Shown: positions 35,893-46,426 of the stretch, one piece after another
Layout of the letters: each line of letters opens with the position of its first letter
Numbering within the stretch: the stretch's first letter is position 1
NCBI RefSeq assembly: GCF_004803815.1
Contig: NZ_CP012544.1
Coordinates: forward strand, 558,001-622,000
Reading direction: 5' to 3'
Origin: Campylobacter showae
GTDB taxonomy: Bacteria > Campylobacterota > Campylobacteria > Campylobacterales > Campylobacteraceae
Length of the DNA stretch: 64,000 nucleotides
Program-made: the position numbers and the translations under genes
The notes under the pieces: model-generated
What the model was told of the DNA's origin: nothing
Seen by the model: the letters and a program-made list of their open reading frames with translations, nothing else
The model's database searches: none

Positions 35893-37470
35893 ATGGTAAA
35901 CGAAATAGAAAAATTAGGTCTTAAGGATATCGAAAAAATCAACCACAACCTAAGCTACGACGAGCTTTTCGAGCTTGAAAAGGCTATGGGCGAGGGACGC
36001 GTGTCAAGCAACGGTACCTTTATGGTCGATACCGGCATCTTTACGGGTCGCAGCCCAAAGGATAAGTACTTCGTAAAGCAAGACCCGAGCCAAAAATATA
36101 TCGCTTGGGGCAAGGTAAATCAGCCTATCTCAAAAGAACTTTTCGATAAGCTTTTAGCTAAGGCAAAAGCCCAACTAAGCGGTAAGGAAATCTTTATCCA
36201 GGACGCATTTTGCGGCGCTAGCGAAAAGAGCAAAAAATCGGTCCGCTTCGTAACCGAAGTCGCGTGGCAGGCGCATTTTGTTAAAAATATGTTCATCCGT
36301 CCAAGCGAGGCGGAGCTGGCTAAATTTAGCCCTGATTTCGTCGTTTACAACGCGTGCAAATGCAAAAACGAAGAGTGCAAAGAGCAGGGGCTAAACTCTG
36401 ACGTTTTCGTTATCTTTAACGTCGAGGAAAACGTCGCCGTTATCGGCGGCACATGGTACGGCGGCGAGATGAAAAAGGGCATTTTCTCGATGATGAACTA
36501 CTGGTTGCCGCTTGAGGGCAAGCTAAGCATGCACTGCTCGGCAAACGTGGGCAAAGATGGCGACACGGCGCTATTTTTTGGTCTAAGCGGCACGGGCAAA
36601 ACGACGCTATCAACCGATCCAAACCGCAAGTTAATCGGCGACGATGAGCACGGCTGGGACGATGAAGGGATATTTAACTTCGAGGGCGGCTGCTACGCGA
36701 AGTGCATAAATTTAGATCCGAGCAGCGAGCCTGAAATTTACGCCGCGATCAAACGCGACGCGCTGCTTGAAAACGTGGTCGCAGATGAGGCTGGCGTCGT
36801 GGACTACAAAGACGGCAGCAAGACCGAAAACACCCGCGTTAGCTACCCGATCTATCACATCGATAACTACGAGCCAAGCTCTGCGGGCGGCCATCCGAAA
36901 AACATCATCTTCCTAACCGCCGACGCGTTCGGCGTTTTGCCTCCGGTCGCAAAGCTTACTAAAGAGCAGGCTATGTATTATTTCCTAAGTGGCTATACGG
37001 CCAAAGTCGCAGGCACCGAGCGCGGTATCACCGAGCCCGTGGCGACATTTAGCGCGTGCTTTGGCGAGCCGTTTATGCCGCTACACCCGACCGTTTACGC
37101 TAAGCTGCTGGGCGAAAAGATCGATAAACATAACGTCAGCGTCTATCTGGTAAACACAGGCTGGAGCGGCGGCGCGTACGGCGTGGGCAAGCGAATGAGC
37201 ATCAAAGCCACTCGCGCATGCATAAACGCGATCCTTGACGGCAGCATCAAAAAGTGCGAATTTGAAAATTTCGAAAAATTTAACCTCGCGATCCCAAAAG
37301 AGCTCGCAGGCGTCGAGACAAAGCTGCTAAATCCTATCAACACGTGGGAAAATAAGAGCGAATATGTCGCTACTCGCGATAAGCTAGCGAGCATGTTTGA
37401 GGCGAATTTCAAACGCTACGAGGACGTAAAAGAGGGCGTAGAATACGCAAAAGCCGGCCCTAAGGCTTAA
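35893..37470 (+). CDS. pckA: Phosphoenolpyruvate carboxykinase (ATP)
   Basis: Decarboxylates and phosphorylates oxaloacetate to PEP, gluconeogenesis entry. 525 residues, usual. Seen: N-terminal [18 protein letters not shown] signature [20 protein letters not shown], Walker [13 protein letters not shown] and [26 protein letters not shown]. Sits after pycB, so the two make the pyruvate-oxaloacetate-PEP route under one promoter; the same pair is adjacent in C. jejuni. Confidence 0.98.
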   Translation: MVNEIEKLGLKDIEKINHNLSYDELFELEKAMGEGRVSSNGTFMVDTGIFTGRSPKDKYFVKQDPSQKYIAWGKVNQPISKELFDKLLAKAKAQLSGKEIFIQDAFCGASEKSKKSVRFVTEVAWQAHFVKNMFIRPSEAELAKFSPDFVVYNACKCKNEECKEQGLNSDVFVIFNVEENVAVIGGTWYGGEMKKGIFSMMNYWLPLEGKLSMHCSANVGKDGDTALFFGLSGTGKTTLSTDPNRKLIGDDEHGWDDEGIFNFEGGCYAKCINLDPSSEPEIYAAIKRDALLENVVADEAGVVDYKDGSKTENTRVSYPIYHIDNYEPSSAGGHPKNIIFLTADAFGVLPPVAKLTKEQAMYYFLSGYTAKVAGTERGITEPVATFSACFGEPFMPLHPTVYAKLLGEKIDKHNVSVYLVNTGWSGGAYGVGKRMSIKATRACINAILDGSIKKCEFENFEKFNLAIPKELAGVETKLLNPINTWENKSEYVATRDKLASMFEANFKRYEDVKEGVEYAKAGPKA

Positions 37471-37486
37471 ATTTAAAGGGCGCTGG

Positions 37487-38890
37487 TTGAAAATTTACTT
37501 TGTAAAACGCGGGCTTAAATTCGGCCTTTTAGCCTGCGCCTTTTTTCTCTCGGGTTGCGATATCTTTGGCGGGCAGAGTCAAAGCTCCGCGCTAAAGTCC
37601 GCCAAGCAGCCCGAGTTTTCTTTTGTTCCTGACTCCGATGCAGTCGCGTATCTAAACGAGTACCGCCGCGGCTCCGGACTCTCCTCCCTAAAACCAAATC
37701 AAATTTTAAGCCAGGCGGCTAAAAATCACGCCGAATACAGTGCCCAAAACGAATATATGGGGCACGACGAGGCGGCCGGCCGGACGAAATTTAGCGGCGC
37801 GACTCCGGCCGATAGAGCCCTGGCCGTAGGCTACAAATCAACTCTAGTGCTTGAAAATATCGCCTATAAAAGTGACTTTAAAGAGGCGGTGGACGGGCTG
37901 TTTGCGGCGATCTATCACCGCTTTGCGTTTTTAAATTTGAGCGTCGATGAGGTCGGCTACGCGCTCGCGTCCAAGGACAAATTTAACGCCTTCGTCTTTG
38001 AGATGGGCAACTCGCGGCTTAACGCCTTTTGCACTAGGGGTGCGAGCGATACGGGCGCAGGGCGGTTTTATACCAACGTCTGTGCCGATAAAAATCTAAA
38101 AATCAAAGACTCCAAATTTGACAACTTCACGGGCTCGATGAAGTCCTACGTCAAATTTCCGGACGCCACCGCGGTAACGCCTTATTTTAGCGGCGAGATC
38201 CCGGATCCTTTCCCTGAGTGCAAGATCACGGCAAATCCCGTCAGTATCGAGTTTAACGCAAACACTGGCGAGGTCAAATTTAAAGATTTCGAGATATTTA
38301 AAGACGGCCGAAAGATCCAAAATTTGCACGTCATCACGAGCGCCAACGACATAAACTCCAAATTTTCGTCCAAGCAGTTTGCCGCTTTTTCGCGAGAGGT
38401 TTTTGACTTTGGCGCGCAGTATGAGGCGGTTTTTAGCTATGAGCAAGCAGGTGCGCGAAATCAAAGCGCGCAAAATGCGGGCTCGCAGGTAAAGCAGATA
38501 AAATGGATCTTTAAAACCAAAACTCCGCAAAATCCGTATTTTGACGCGCGTGACGGCGACGTGCTGGGCGTGGATGCGGACAAGACCTACGAGATATTTT
38601 TCCGCCCCAAAGACTGCAACGACCTCATGACGCGCTACTCTTACAAGGCTTCGGGCTTTATGACGCCTGCGGTCGCGCAAAGTGGCACGAACACGCTAAG
38701 CGTGAAGCTAAAAGGCATGGCTGGCGATACGCTAAGCATCGTCGCGGGCGGCATGAGCGTCAAGGTGCGGCTCAAAACCAGCTCGCCTGAAGCCGTGCGC
38801 GAGAGGAGGGCGTTTTACGTCAAGGCTGGGCTGATGATCGCCGGCGTGATCGTGATTTTTGCGCTAATCGGCAGAAAGATGAGGCGGTAA
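37487..38890 (+). CDS. CAP/SCP-domain lipoprotein
   Basis: 467 residues. N-terminal lipoprotein signal with lipobox FLSGC (Cys24 of the reading from TTG 37487), then a CAP/SCP domain at about 50-180 (YLNEYRRGSGLSSLKPNQIL, AKNHAEYSAQNEYMGHDE, LENIAYKS), Ser/Thr-rich middle parts, a beta domain, and a C-terminal TM segment (AGLMIAGVIVIFALIG) ending in basic residues KMRR. Two membrane anchors, lipid and TM, are unusual. CAP domains bind sterol or lipid in eukaryotes; bacterial role unknown. TTG start with AAGGGCGC upstream is weak. Possibly co-transcribed with pckA (16-bp gap). Confidence 0.8.
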   Translation: MKIYFVKRGLKFGLLACAFFLSGCDIFGGQSQSSALKSAKQPEFSFVPDSDAVAYLNEYRRGSGLSSLKPNQILSQAAKNHAEYSAQNEYMGHDEAAGRTKFSGATPADRALAVGYKSTLVLENIAYKSDFKEAVDGLFAAIYHRFAFLNLSVDEVGYALASKDKFNAFVFEMGNSRLNAFCTRGASDTGAGRFYTNVCADKNLKIKDSKFDNFTGSMKSYVKFPDATAVTPYFSGEIPDPFPECKITANPVSIEFNANTGEVKFKDFEIFKDGRKIQNLHVITSANDINSKFSSKQFAAFSREVFDFGAQYEAVFSYEQAGARNQSAQNAGSQVKQIKWIFKTKTPQNPYFDARDGDVLGVDADKTYEIFFRPKDCNDLMTRYSYKASGFMTPAVAQSGTNTLSVKLKGMAGDTLSIVAGGMSVKVRLKTSSPEAVRERRAFYVKAGLMIAGVIVIFALIGRKMRR

Positions 38891-39201
38891 ATTTAAGCCG
38901 CACTGTTTTTCGGATCGGGCCTTCAAATTTGAGCTTTGGGCGGCAAATTTTGCTTTGTAAATTTAACGGCACAAGAGGCAAAAGAAATTTATCTGCAAAT
39001 TTGACGACTGCCCTCCCACAGACATTGCTTTTATTAAATCTGATAATGCTTGAGGCACGATAATTTAGCTTTTTCTAAATGGTGCGTTTTGTTTGAGTTT
39101 TTGCCGCCTGCCGCTCGTCTAAAGCTTATAGCTACATACGGTTGTGCTTGCGTCATTAAATTTGACGACTCGTTTTCCTGCAAGGTCGTAAAGCGTATAT
39201 T
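38891..39201. other. Gene-free stretch right of the CAP gene
   Basis: 311 bp between a plus-strand gene and a minus-strand gene. AAATTT words at the left end; no RNA, hairpin with a T tract or coding signal recognised. Confidence 0.35.
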
Positions 39202-39756
39202 TTAAATTTCGTCCCCGTTTATCTCATCCGCAAGCTTTGAAATTTTATCCTGAACAGCCTCAGGAGCGTAGATGTCCATCCACTCTATCCCGTTTGACGC
39301 GCTAAAAAGCACGGCGATCCGCCCCTCGCTCATCGCACGCTTGGCAAGCTTGGTCGCCGCGGGGCTGTTACCCATATTTGGCGTTTCGTCTATGCTTATC
39401 TCGGTGCAGCGGCGTAAAATAGGCGCCGGATCAAACTCGCCCTCAAGCAAAACGACGACTGAGCCGCGCCTAAAGCTGCAGGCGTTCCAAAAAATCTCGG
39501 CACCGTTTACGCATTCGCGCGCTAGATCGAGGCGAAATTTGCTCCGCTCGCGCACGATAAAACTAAACTCGCTTAAGTTTAGCGGGTGCTCAACGCTACC
39601 GAATGCCCCCACGATACTATCTTTGCGCCCGTTATAGACGTAGGCGGCGAGCACGTTTTGCAGTAGCGGCACGATGATCTGCTCGTGCGCACTCGTACGA
39701 TCGTCATCTCTGGCGCGCTCTCCGATCTTTACGAAAAACGGCTTGAAATACTCCAT
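39202..39756 (-). CDS. Hypothetical protein (184 aa)
   Basis: 184 residues, cytoplasmic, no signal peptide or TM. Not recognised. Visible phrases: SEFSFIVRERSKFRLDL, FWNACSFRRGSVVVLLEGE and a C-terminal VQDKISKLADEINGDEI. AAGGAG 6 bases before the ATG supports the start. It is the first-transcribed of three minus-strand genes only in position; gaps of 130 bp to MdaB and more suggest separate units. Confidence 0.6.
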   Translation of the reverse strand: MEYFKPFFVKIGERARDDDRTSAHEQIIVPLLQNVLAAYVYNGRKDSIVGAFGSVEHPLNLSEFSFIVRERSKFRLDLARECVNGAEIFWNACSFRRGSVVVLLEGEFDPAPILRRCTEISIDETPNMGNSPAATKLAKRAMSEGRIAVLFSASNGIEWMDIYAPEAVQDKISKLADEINGDEI

Positions 39757-39887
39757 AAATGCTCCTTAAACTTAAATTTCATCCAAAACGCGCTAAACGC
39801 CTCGCCGTACTTTCGAGTAAAAAACCTATCGACTTTACTCATTAGCCAAAACCGCATCAAAAAGATCGCTTGGTAGCCTATCGCTCT

Positions 39888-40466
39888 CTAGCCGAAAACC
39901 TTTCTTAAATGCGCTTCGTAATCCCTCGTAAAACGCTCAATGTCGGGATTTTTAACGACGTCGTTGCAGATAAATGTAGGCAGCCTTTTCGTGCCTAAAA
40001 ACTCGTTGGCTTTATGAAAATGTAAATAAACGCCGTCCACGCCCACGCCCTCGAAAAAATCTCCGGGCCTGTCAAACGCCTGAAGCGGCGCATTCCATGT
40101 GACGCTTAGCATGTGCGATTTGCCCTTTATCAGCCCGCCGGTGCCGTATCCGTCGTTTGGACTCGCGCTGTGCCGTCCGTCGTTTGCCACGATCTTGCCT
40201 ATGCCGCCCATAAACACCTCGTCTACGTACTTTTTGACTAGCCAAGGCTCGCTCATCCACCACGCGGGCATCTGCCAGATCACGGCATCCATCCATAGAA
40301 ATTTCTCCACCTCGCCCTCTAGGTCGTAGCCCTCATGTATCGTAGTTTCGCGCGTTTCGTGTCCTAGCGACTCTAGCGTCCTTTTTGCTAGATCGTGCAA
40401 TGTTTTGCTTAGCTTGCCGCCATTGCCGTTAAACGGCGCTCCGCCGTTAATCAGTAATATTTTCAT
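39888..40466 (-). CDS. mdaB: NAD(P)H-dependent quinone oxidoreductase MdaB
   Basis: Flavodoxin-like FAD quinone reductase, two-electron reduction that spares redox cycling. 192 residues. Seen: N-terminal INGGAPFNGNGGKLSKTL (flavin phosphate loop), QMPAWWMSEPWLVKKYVDEV, GTGGLIKGKSHMLSVTWNAP and a C-terminal region with FEGVGVDGVYLHFHKANEFLG, characteristic of the MdaB (modulator of drug activity B) group. RBS AAAGGG before ATG. Cytoplasm. Confidence 0.93.
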   Translation of the reverse strand: MKILLINGGAPFNGNGGKLSKTLHDLAKRTLESLGHETRETTIHEGYDLEGEVEKFLWMDAVIWQMPAWWMSEPWLVKKYVDEVFMGGIGKIVANDGRHSASPNDGYGTGGLIKGKSHMLSVTWNAPLQAFDRPGDFFEGVGVDGVYLHFHKANEFLGTKRLPTFICNDVVKNPDIERFTRDYEAHLRKVFG

Positions 40467-40578
40467 TTTGACCCTTTTGATTAAATTTATCCGTTAGCGG
40501 CTTGTCGCGCATAAATTTAAATTCTGCCTTGCGCCTTATGCGCGAACGCAAGCGTAAATTTTAATTTAGCGCCGCAGT

Positions 40579-41196
40579 TTACCGTCCTAAAATTTCAAAT
40601 TTATCGCCGTGCACCGCGATCGCTTCGGCGTTATTTATCGGCGTCAAATTTAGCGTGCCGCCGTAAGCTTTTAAAATTTCAGCCGCGCTTTGCACGAACG
40701 GCTCCTCACCGTAGTGCGGCACGGGGTAAAATTTCACCAGATCAAGCCCCGTTTGCGCCGCAGCTCCGTAGTCGCCCGCATCGTCCATCACGCTCGCGTA
40801 CTCTATGCTAGGCGCCGCGATCATCGCGCCCGCCGACTCGCCCACGTATACGAGCTCGCCGTTTCGGACGCGACCGGTGATGAGGGTTGCTAGACCTTTC
40901 TTTTTGAGCTCGCGCAAAAGATAAAATGTGTTGCCGCCGCTTACGTAAAGCACCCTCGCCGCGCCGATCTTTGCCTTTGCTTCGACCTCGCTCGCTTTTG
41001 AAACGTCTAAAATTTGGACTTCAAACCCCATTTTGACAAACGCCTCTTTCGCCTCGTCCACGTAGTCTCGGTACTCCTCTACGTTTGCCGCCGTCGGGAT
41101 AAAAAGCACCTCTTTAGCGCGGATATTTTGCTTCGCATAGTCCTCAAAAAGCGTCGCCGCGCCCGCAAAATAGGAACATAAAAACATCTCGATCAT
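40579..41196 (-). CDS. Peptidase S51 family (dipeptidase E-like)
   Basis: 205 residues from ATG 41196, preferred to ATG 41211 because AGAGGAAAAACG precedes it. Seen: N-terminal SYFAGAATLFEDY, the Ser nucleophile in VYVGESAGAMIAAPS, SGGNTFYLLREL (oxyanion loop) and PVPHYGEE late with the His. S51 peptidases cleave Asp-X dipeptides, but substrate specificity is not visible. Fits family length (about 210-230). Ends 112 bp before the MdaB start on the same strand; the order of transcription puts it first. Confidence 0.82.
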   Translation of the reverse strand: MIEMFLCSYFAGAATLFEDYAKQNIRAKEVLFIPTAANVEEYRDYVDEAKEAFVKMGFEVQILDVSKASEVEAKAKIGAARVLYVSGGNTFYLLRELKKKGLATLITGRVRNGELVYVGESAGAMIAAPSIEYASVMDDAGDYGAAAQTGLDLVKFYPVPHYGEEPFVQSAAEILKAYGGTLNLTPINNAEAIAVHGDKFEILGR

Positions 41197-41248
41197 CGTT
41201 TTTCCTCTCAAAAGGCCGAAATTTTGCGCTATTTTAGCTTAAATTTTA

Positions 41249-41254
41249 TAAAAT
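41249..41254 (+). promoter_or_regulatory. -10 box for argH
   Basis: TAAAAT in TTTTATAAAATCACC, 29 bp before the argH GTG. Sequence match only; may also serve the OLD-like gene. Confidence 0.45.
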
Positions 41255-41282
41255 CACCGAAAATTTAAACGAAGGAGCGAGC

Positions 41283-42680
41283 GTGAAAAAAATGTGGGAG
41301 GGGCGCTTTAGCGAGGCGAGTTCGGCGCTTTTGGAGGAGTTTAACGCCTCGATCGGCTTTGATAGGACGCTTTGGCAGGAGGATATCGCGGGCAGCAAAG
41401 CTCATGCTCGGATGCTAGGTACCTGCGGGATCTTAAAGCCTGAGGAGAGCGAAAAGATCGTCGTGGGGCTTGACGCCGTGTTTGAGGAGATAAAAAGCGG
41501 TAAATTTGAGTTTAAAACCGCCGACGAGGACATCCACATGGCGGTCGAAAAGCGCCTAAGCGAGCTTATCGGAAGCGATCTTGGCGGTAGGCTGCACACT
41601 GCGCGCAGCAGAAACGATCAAGTCGCGCTTGATTTTCGCCTCTACGTGCTCAAAAGCGGCGCGCAGGTTGCCGAAAAAATCCGCGAGCTAGTAGAGGCTC
41701 TGCGAGATATCGCAAGCGAGCACGCAGACACGCTGATGCCAGGCTACACGCACCTTCAGCACGCCCAGCCCGTGAGCCTTGCCTATCATTTGCTCGCTTA
41801 TGCGTTTATGTTTCGCCGAGACTACGAGCGCTTTGCCAGCTCGCGCGAGCGAAACAACCTCTGTCCGCTGGGCTCCGCCGCGCTTGCCGGCACGCCGCAT
41901 CCGATAAACCGCGAGCTGGTCGCGCAGGAGCTCGGGTTTGCGGGAGTGACGCCAAACGCAATGGATAGCGTCAGCGACCGCGATTTTGCGCTTGAGATTT
42001 TGTTTAACGTAAGCGTGCTGATGACGCATGCATCGCGTCTGTGTGAGGAGCTAATCTTGTGGAGCTCGCAGGAGTTCGGCTTTGTCACGATCAGCGACGC
42101 CTACAGCACGGGCAGCTCGATCATGCCGCAGAAGAAAAACCCCGACGTCGCCGAGCTAATACGAGGCAAAACTGGGCGCGTAAACGGCAATCTCGTCGCG
42201 CTGCTAACGGTGATGAAGGGCTTGCCGCTAGCATACAACAAGGACATGCAAGAGGATAAGGAGGGGGTTTTTGATAGCGTCGCCACCGCGCTTGCTAGCC
42301 TTGAAATTTTAAGACAGATGCTAAAAACGGCTAAATTTAACGAGCAAAATATGCTAGCAATGACGCGCCGAGGGCACCTCACGGCAACCGATCTGGCGGA
42401 CTTTCTCGTGCGGGAGAAAAACGTACCGTTTCGCCAGGCGCACTTCATCACGGGTAAAGCCGTGGCGTATGCGGAAAATTTGGGTCTGGATTTGAGCGAG
42501 CTAAATGCGCAGCAGCTTGCAAGCGTGGATGAGAGCTTGGGCGGCGATGCGGTTAAATTTCTTGATCTAAACGCTTCTAAGGAGGCGCGCAAGTCGCAAG
42601 GAGGCACGGCAAATGAGAGCGTCGCCGCGCAGATTGAAATTTTAAACGGGTGGCTGAAAAATCAAGGATGGTTGAGATGA
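41283..42680 (+). CDS. argH: Argininosuccinate lyase
   Basis: Splits argininosuccinate to arginine and fumarate. 465 residues. Seen: N-terminal [19 protein letters not shown], central [18 protein letters not shown] and the superfamily signature [12 protein letters not shown] (near 283). Start GTG with AAGGAGCGA upstream. The stop TGA overlaps the ATG of the following gene (ATGA, 4 bp). In C. jejuni argH follows pckA directly; here four genes sit between. Confidence 0.96.
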   Translation: MKKMWEGRFSEASSALLEEFNASIGFDRTLWQEDIAGSKAHARMLGTCGILKPEESEKIVVGLDAVFEEIKSGKFEFKTADEDIHMAVEKRLSELIGSDLGGRLHTARSRNDQVALDFRLYVLKSGAQVAEKIRELVEALRDIASEHADTLMPGYTHLQHAQPVSLAYHLLAYAFMFRRDYERFASSRERNNLCPLGSAALAGTPHPINRELVAQELGFAGVTPNAMDSVSDRDFALEILFNVSVLMTHASRLCEELILWSSQEFGFVTISDAYSTGSSIMPQKKNPDVAELIRGKTGRVNGNLVALLTVMKGLPLAYNKDMQEDKEGVFDSVATALASLEILRQMLKTAKFNEQNMLAMTRRGHLTATDLADFLVREKNVPFRQAHFITGKAVAYAENLGLDLSELNAQQLASVDESLGGDAVKFLDLNASKEARKSQGGTANESVAAQIEILNGWLKNQGWLR

Positions 42681-44653
42681 TTATTGGGATTTTATTAAAG
42701 AATTACAAGATATATGGCGGGGTTAAATACATACCAGTTACTACTAATCATAATTTTATAGCATATATTGGTGATAATGGTGTAGGAAAAAGCTCAATTT
42801 TAGAAGCGCTTGATACATATTTTAATGGCAGAGAGTGGAATATTACAAAGGGCGCAAGTACTACAGATGCAAATACGCCGTATGTGGTAATTGTACAACT
42901 ATTAAAAAAGGATATAGTTGATAAAATCATTAAAGAGAACAAAGATATACATAATGACTTTGTTGGCAAAGTAAAGGAGATTAATGCATATTTGTGGAAT
43001 TTTGAAAGTGTTGAGAATGATCTTGGTAGCAAAAGTACTGAGGCAAAAAATTTGGTTAATGATTTAAGAAAAATTGATCGCTCATATCAAGAAAGTCATT
43101 ATTTAATCATTTCAGGTAATGCCTATAAGGATGATTATAATGCTTATTTTGGTTCTTTTGATAGCATTATTGCAAAATTGTTTGATATTAAATTTAATAG
43201 CCAAAAAGAAAATGAAAATAAAAAATTTAGAGAAGATTTTAAGTATTTAAACTATATTGCTTGGGACTATTACTCATATATTTATATGCCTGTTGAAGCT
43301 GGAATAGAAGAGTTTACAAAACTTGAAACTGATAATATGCAAAAATTAATTGGAACAGACATTGGTACTAAAATAGCAAAAATCATTGGAGAGGGAAATT
43401 TAAAGGGTATTAATAAAGATTTGAATAATTTTGTCGATGACTTGGAGAAAAAACTTAAGCTTTATGCTTATAAGAGCCCATCAAATAGAATTAATATTAC
43501 TATGAAAGAATTAATAGATAAGGTAATTGAGTTATTTTTTTCGATAAGAATTTTACACAAAATAGTTGATGACGACAAAATAAAAGCAGAAAGACTAAGT
43601 TCAGGAGAAAAAAGACAGGCACTTATAGATGTAGCTGCGGCTTTATTGGACAGTCAAATCATAGAGCATAAAGAGGTTATACTAGCCATAGATGAACCAG
43701 AGGCATCTTTGAATCTATCAAAAAATTTTACTCAATTTGAAAAACTAATAGAAATTTCTCAATGCAAAGCACAAGTTGTCGTAACTACTCATTGGTACGG
43801 TTTTTTGCCGGTTGCAATTAATGCAAATGCACACTTTCTAACAAAGAAAAATGCAAGTGAGAGTCTTGAATTTAAATTTAATACATTTGATTTATATAAT
43901 TATAGGGAGAAGTTAAGGCAAATTAGAAATCAAGACTATACTCAAATGCCAAGCGATATCCAGCTTAAAAGCATTTACGATTTAGTTCAATCAATCGTTT
44001 CATCGGTAAGGCTTGATGAACCATATAATTGGTTAATTTGTGAGGGCAGTTCCGATAAAATTTATTTTGACTTCTATTTTAAAGACTTGGTGAAAAAGAA
44101 TAATTTAAGAATATTGCCGGTTGGTGGAGCTTCTGAAGTTATAAAAATTTATAACTATCTAAGGCTACCGACGTCAGAAAAAGACAATATGAAGGGTAAA
44201 ATATGTTGTTTAATAGATAGTGACGGAAAGAGTGAGCAATTTATTTGCGATAGTAGTATAAAAAATATGGTAGCAAAAAGAATTTTGAATAACAGTAAAA
44301 ATCAAAGAACATCTTTGGTTGATGTAAGCAGCAATGATTATGAAATGAAAACGGAAATAGAGGAATGTTTGGACGGTACTGTTTTTATTGAAACATTAAA
44401 AACGTATACCGAAAATAAACATATCGTAGCCATACTTGAAGATGAAAAGAATTTTAAAGACATATCATTAAATTCGTATTTTTGTTTTAATTTAAGAGAT
44501 GATGATAGGCAGATATTAAAAGACTTTTTTGATCAAGATAACGGATATAGAAAAATAGAATTTGCTAAACAATATGTTAAAATAGCCTCTAAGAAGGATA
44601 ATTTTAAAACACCAGAATGGATTGATGAAATTAAAAAATGGATTAAGGAGTAA
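42677..44653 (+). CDS. OLD-family-like ATPase with C-terminal TOPRIM nuclease
   Basis: 658 residues from ATG 42677, which overlaps the argH stop; AAGGA 10 bases upstream. Seen: Walker [10 protein letters not shown] at 32-40, ABC-type signature LSSGEKRQ near 307, Walker [13 protein letters not shown] near 335, VVTTHWYGF switch His, and a TOPRIM half from about 451: [11 protein letters not shown] (Glu) and CCLIDSDG near 510 (Asp-x-Asp). This layout is that of OLD nucleases, which act in phage defence. The alternative, a fused PARIS AriA-AriB type, also joins an ABC-like ATPase to a TOPRIM. AT-rich composition unlike argH, so probably acquired. No helicase partner (as in Gabija) lies next to it. 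Confidence 0.8.
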   Translation: MIIGILLKNYKIYGGVKYIPVTTNHNFIAYIGDNGVGKSSILEALDTYFNGREWNITKGASTTDANTPYVVIVQLLKKDIVDKIIKENKDIHNDFVGKVKEINAYLWNFESVENDLGSKSTEAKNLVNDLRKIDRSYQESHYLIISGNAYKDDYNAYFGSFDSIIAKLFDIKFNSQKENENKKFREDFKYLNYIAWDYYSYIYMPVEAGIEEFTKLETDNMQKLIGTDIGTKIAKIIGEGNLKGINKDLNNFVDDLEKKLKLYAYKSPSNRINITMKELIDKVIELFFSIRILHKIVDDDKIKAERLSSGEKRQALIDVAAALLDSQIIEHKEVILAIDEPEASLNLSKNFTQFEKLIEISQCKAQVVVTTHWYGFLPVAINANAHFLTKKNASESLEFKFNTFDLYNYREKLRQIRNQDYTQMPSDIQLKSIYDLVQSIVSSVRLDEPYNWLICEGSSDKIYFDFYFKDLVKKNNLRILPVGGASEVIKIYNYLRLPTSEKDNMKGKICCLIDSDGKSEQFICDSSIKNMVAKRILNNSKNQRTSLVDVSSNDYEMKTEIEECLDGTVFIETLKTYTENKHIVAILEDEKNFKDISLNSYFCFNLRDDDRQILKDFFDQDNGYRKIEFAKQYVKIASKKDNFKTPEWIDEIKKWIKE

Positions 44654-44705
44654 AAATATTATAAAATAAATTTAAATTTTTATCACCCATTGGCAAAAAT
44701 TTAAT

Positions 44706-44711
44706 TATAAT
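44706..44711 (+). promoter_or_regulatory. -10 box for the chemoreceptor
   Basis: TATAAT in TTAATTATAATTACG, 25 bp before the start. Sequence match only. Confidence 0.5.
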
Positions 44712-44735
44712 TACGAAAATTTTAAGGAGGAAAGG

Positions 44736-45824
44736 ATGTTTGGAAGCGGCTATAAAAAAGAGCTAGAGAGCAAAAATGCGGCTCTATCGCAGGAAAACGA
44801 AAATCTAAAAGCGCAGATAAAGCAACTGCAAAGCGAGCTGGAAGCGGCAAGATCAAGTGCGGCGAGCGAGCAAAACGCGCCAAAACCGCAAGCCGAAGCA
44901 GTCAAGCTGCTAATAGCCAGCTATGCCGACGGTATGAATTTCTTGCAAGGCACGATGGAAGAAAATTTAGAAATACTAGAAGACATAAACGAGCTAAATA
45001 ACCTAACGTTTACTAAGACGGGCGAGTTGCGCGAGCAGACGAGCTTTATCGTTAGTTCTATGCAAAACGTCCAGCAAATGAGCGGCGACTTGCAAAACGA
45101 CGCCTCGTCGCTAAATAACAGCGTGATGTCGATCGTGGAGATTATAAATCTCATCAAAGACATCTCGGATCAGACGAATTTGCTAGCTCTAAACGCAGCT
45201 ATCGAAGCGGCTCGCGCGGGCGAACACGGACGCGGATTTGCCGTGGTGGCCGATGAGGTGCGAAAGCTCGCCGAACGCACGCAAAAAGCCACTCTCGAAG
45301 TCGAGGTGAATATAAACGGACTTAAACAAAGCTCAAATACGATGATAGGAATGAGCGAAAATTTCTCTAAAATTTCGGGCGACGTGATGCGCGTTTTGAG
45401 CGATTTTCAAGGCACTATCGCAAGCGTGAACGAAAATACGCAAAACATCCTAAATCAAGCCCTAAACGTAACAAGCGAAGTAAACGTCAGTAACGGCAAA
45501 ATCGACCATATAAATATGAAACTAAATGGCTATAGAGCCGTTTTAAACGGCGAATTTGACGGCGTACCAAGCGTTGGTAGCTGCCGTTTCGGTAGGTGGT
45601 TTAACGAGAAGGTTAAAAACGTCATAGTAAAAGACGTAAAAATCATCCAAGACATCTCGCACGACCACGAAAACGTCCATAGCGGACTTGATAAGGCGAT
45701 CAAAATTTTCGCAGACAGCAGCAAGGATAACGCCGCCGGAGTAGAAATCCTAAAAGACGTGGAAAATTCGAGCAAAGTTGGCTTTGAAACGCTTTTAGAC
45801 GCGGTTAGAGCGGCTAGGAAATAA
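44736..45824 (+). CDS. Soluble methyl-accepting chemotaxis protein with CZB domain
   Basis: 362 residues, no TM segment or signal peptide, so cytoplasmic. Seen: N-terminal coiled coil ([20 protein letters not shown]), the chemoreceptor hairpin tip with [20 protein letters not shown] and [18 protein letters not shown], then a C-terminal CZB (chemoreceptor zinc-binding) domain with [11 protein letters not shown] and the downstream His residues of [13 protein letters not shown] domains sense zinc or oxidants in other bacteria. RBS AAGGAGG. Followed by a strong terminator. Not tied to the neighbouring OLD-like or HIT genes. Confidence 0.88.
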   Translation: MFGSGYKKELESKNAALSQENENLKAQIKQLQSELEAARSSAASEQNAPKPQAEAVKLLIASYADGMNFLQGTMEENLEILEDINELNNLTFTKTGELREQTSFIVSSMQNVQQMSGDLQNDASSLNNSVMSIVEIINLIKDISDQTNLLALNAAIEAARAGEHGRGFAVVADEVRKLAERTQKATLEVEVNINGLKQSSNTMIGMSENFSKISGDVMRVLSDFQGTIASVNENTQNILNQALNVTSEVNVSNGKIDHINMKLNGYRAVLNGEFDGVPSVGSCRFGRWFNEKVKNVIVKDVKIIQDISHDHENVHSGLDKAIKIFADSSKDNAAGVEILKDVENSSKVGFETLLDAVRAARK

Positions 45825-45832
45825 TATTATTT

Positions 45833-45866
45833 GACCGCTCGACTTAGCAGAAGCGGCGGTCTTTTT
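45833..45866 (+). terminator. Terminator after chemoreceptor
   Basis: GACCGC pairs with GCGGTC (45833-45838 with 45856-45861), alternate inner pairing CCGCT/AGCGG, then TTTTT. A further 9-bp perfect inverted repeat TTAGCGAGC/GCTCGCTAA lies at 45873-45881 and 45900-45908, between this gene and the convergent HIT gene. Confidence 0.7.
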
Positions 45867-45949
45867 GGATATTTAGCGAGCTTGCCGTGCTTGCGGCCGG
45901 CTCGCTAAGTCAAAATTAAGCTCAAATTTAGAGCGTAAATTTTAAAAAT

Positions 45950-46303
45950 TTAAAACGTGCTTTGCGGATCGGTCGCGGTATCTACCCAGCCTAGTTTTGC
46001 TCCGGCTAGCAAGTGAAAGTGCAGGTGCATGACCTCTTGACCGCCATTTTCGCCGCAGTTTGTAACTAGGCGGTATCCGCTCTTATCCACGCCCATCAGC
46101 ACCGCGACCTCTTGGATAAATTTCGTCATCTCACCCATCAGCGTCCCGTCCATCTCCTGGAAATTTTCAAAATGCTTTTTCGGGATGATCAAAATATGAA
46201 TCGGAGCCTTTGGATTTATGTCGTTAAAGGCTAGGAATTTGTCGTTTTCTAGTACTTTGTTGCAAGGTATTTCGCCCGCTACGATTTTTTCAAATATCGT
46301 CAT
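45950..46303 (-). CDS. HIT-family nucleotide hydrolase/transferase
   Basis: 117 residues. Histidine-triad protein: MTIFEKIVAGEIPCNKVLEN at the N-terminus, HILIIPKKHFENF, and the triad HLHFHLLAG near 97-102. Typical bacterial HinT length. Hydrolyses adenosine phosphoramidates in related enzymes. -10 box TATAAT on the minus strand at 46332-46337. Divergent from pheS as in C. jejuni. Confidence 0.93.
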   Translation of the reverse strand: MTIFEKIVAGEIPCNKVLENDKFLAFNDINPKAPIHILIIPKKHFENFQEMDGTLMGEMTKFIQEVAVLMGVDKSGYRLVTNCGENGGQEVMHLHFHLLAGAKLGWVDTATDPQSTF

Positions 46304-46331
46304 GATTTTCTCCTGGTTAAAATTTGGCTTA

Positions 46332-46337
46332 ATTATA
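46332..46337 (-). promoter_or_regulatory. -10 box for the HIT gene
   Basis: Minus strand TATAAT, 29 bp before the HIT start. Sequence match only. Confidence 0.45.
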
Positions 46338-46391
46338 ACAAGTAAAAGTTAAAATTTCCCGCCTTTTAGGCAGATTTTATTAAATTTTGAC

Positions 46392-46397
46392 TACAAT
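46392..46397 (+). promoter_or_regulatory. -10 box for the pheS operon
   Basis: TACAAT in GACTACAATC, 30 bp before the pheS TTG. Candidate promoter for the long pheS-to-serA operon. Confidence 0.4.
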
Positions 46398-46426
46398 CTA
46401 TCCTAAAATTCAGTAAAGGTAAAAAC

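Noticed and set aside
38096-38680. 194-codon antisense frame in the CAP-domain gene
   Set aside because: Shadow of the real frame; basic, low-information protein, no RBS.
42101-42607. 168-codon antisense frame within argH
   Set aside because: Shadow of argH, whose signatures are intact on the plus strand.
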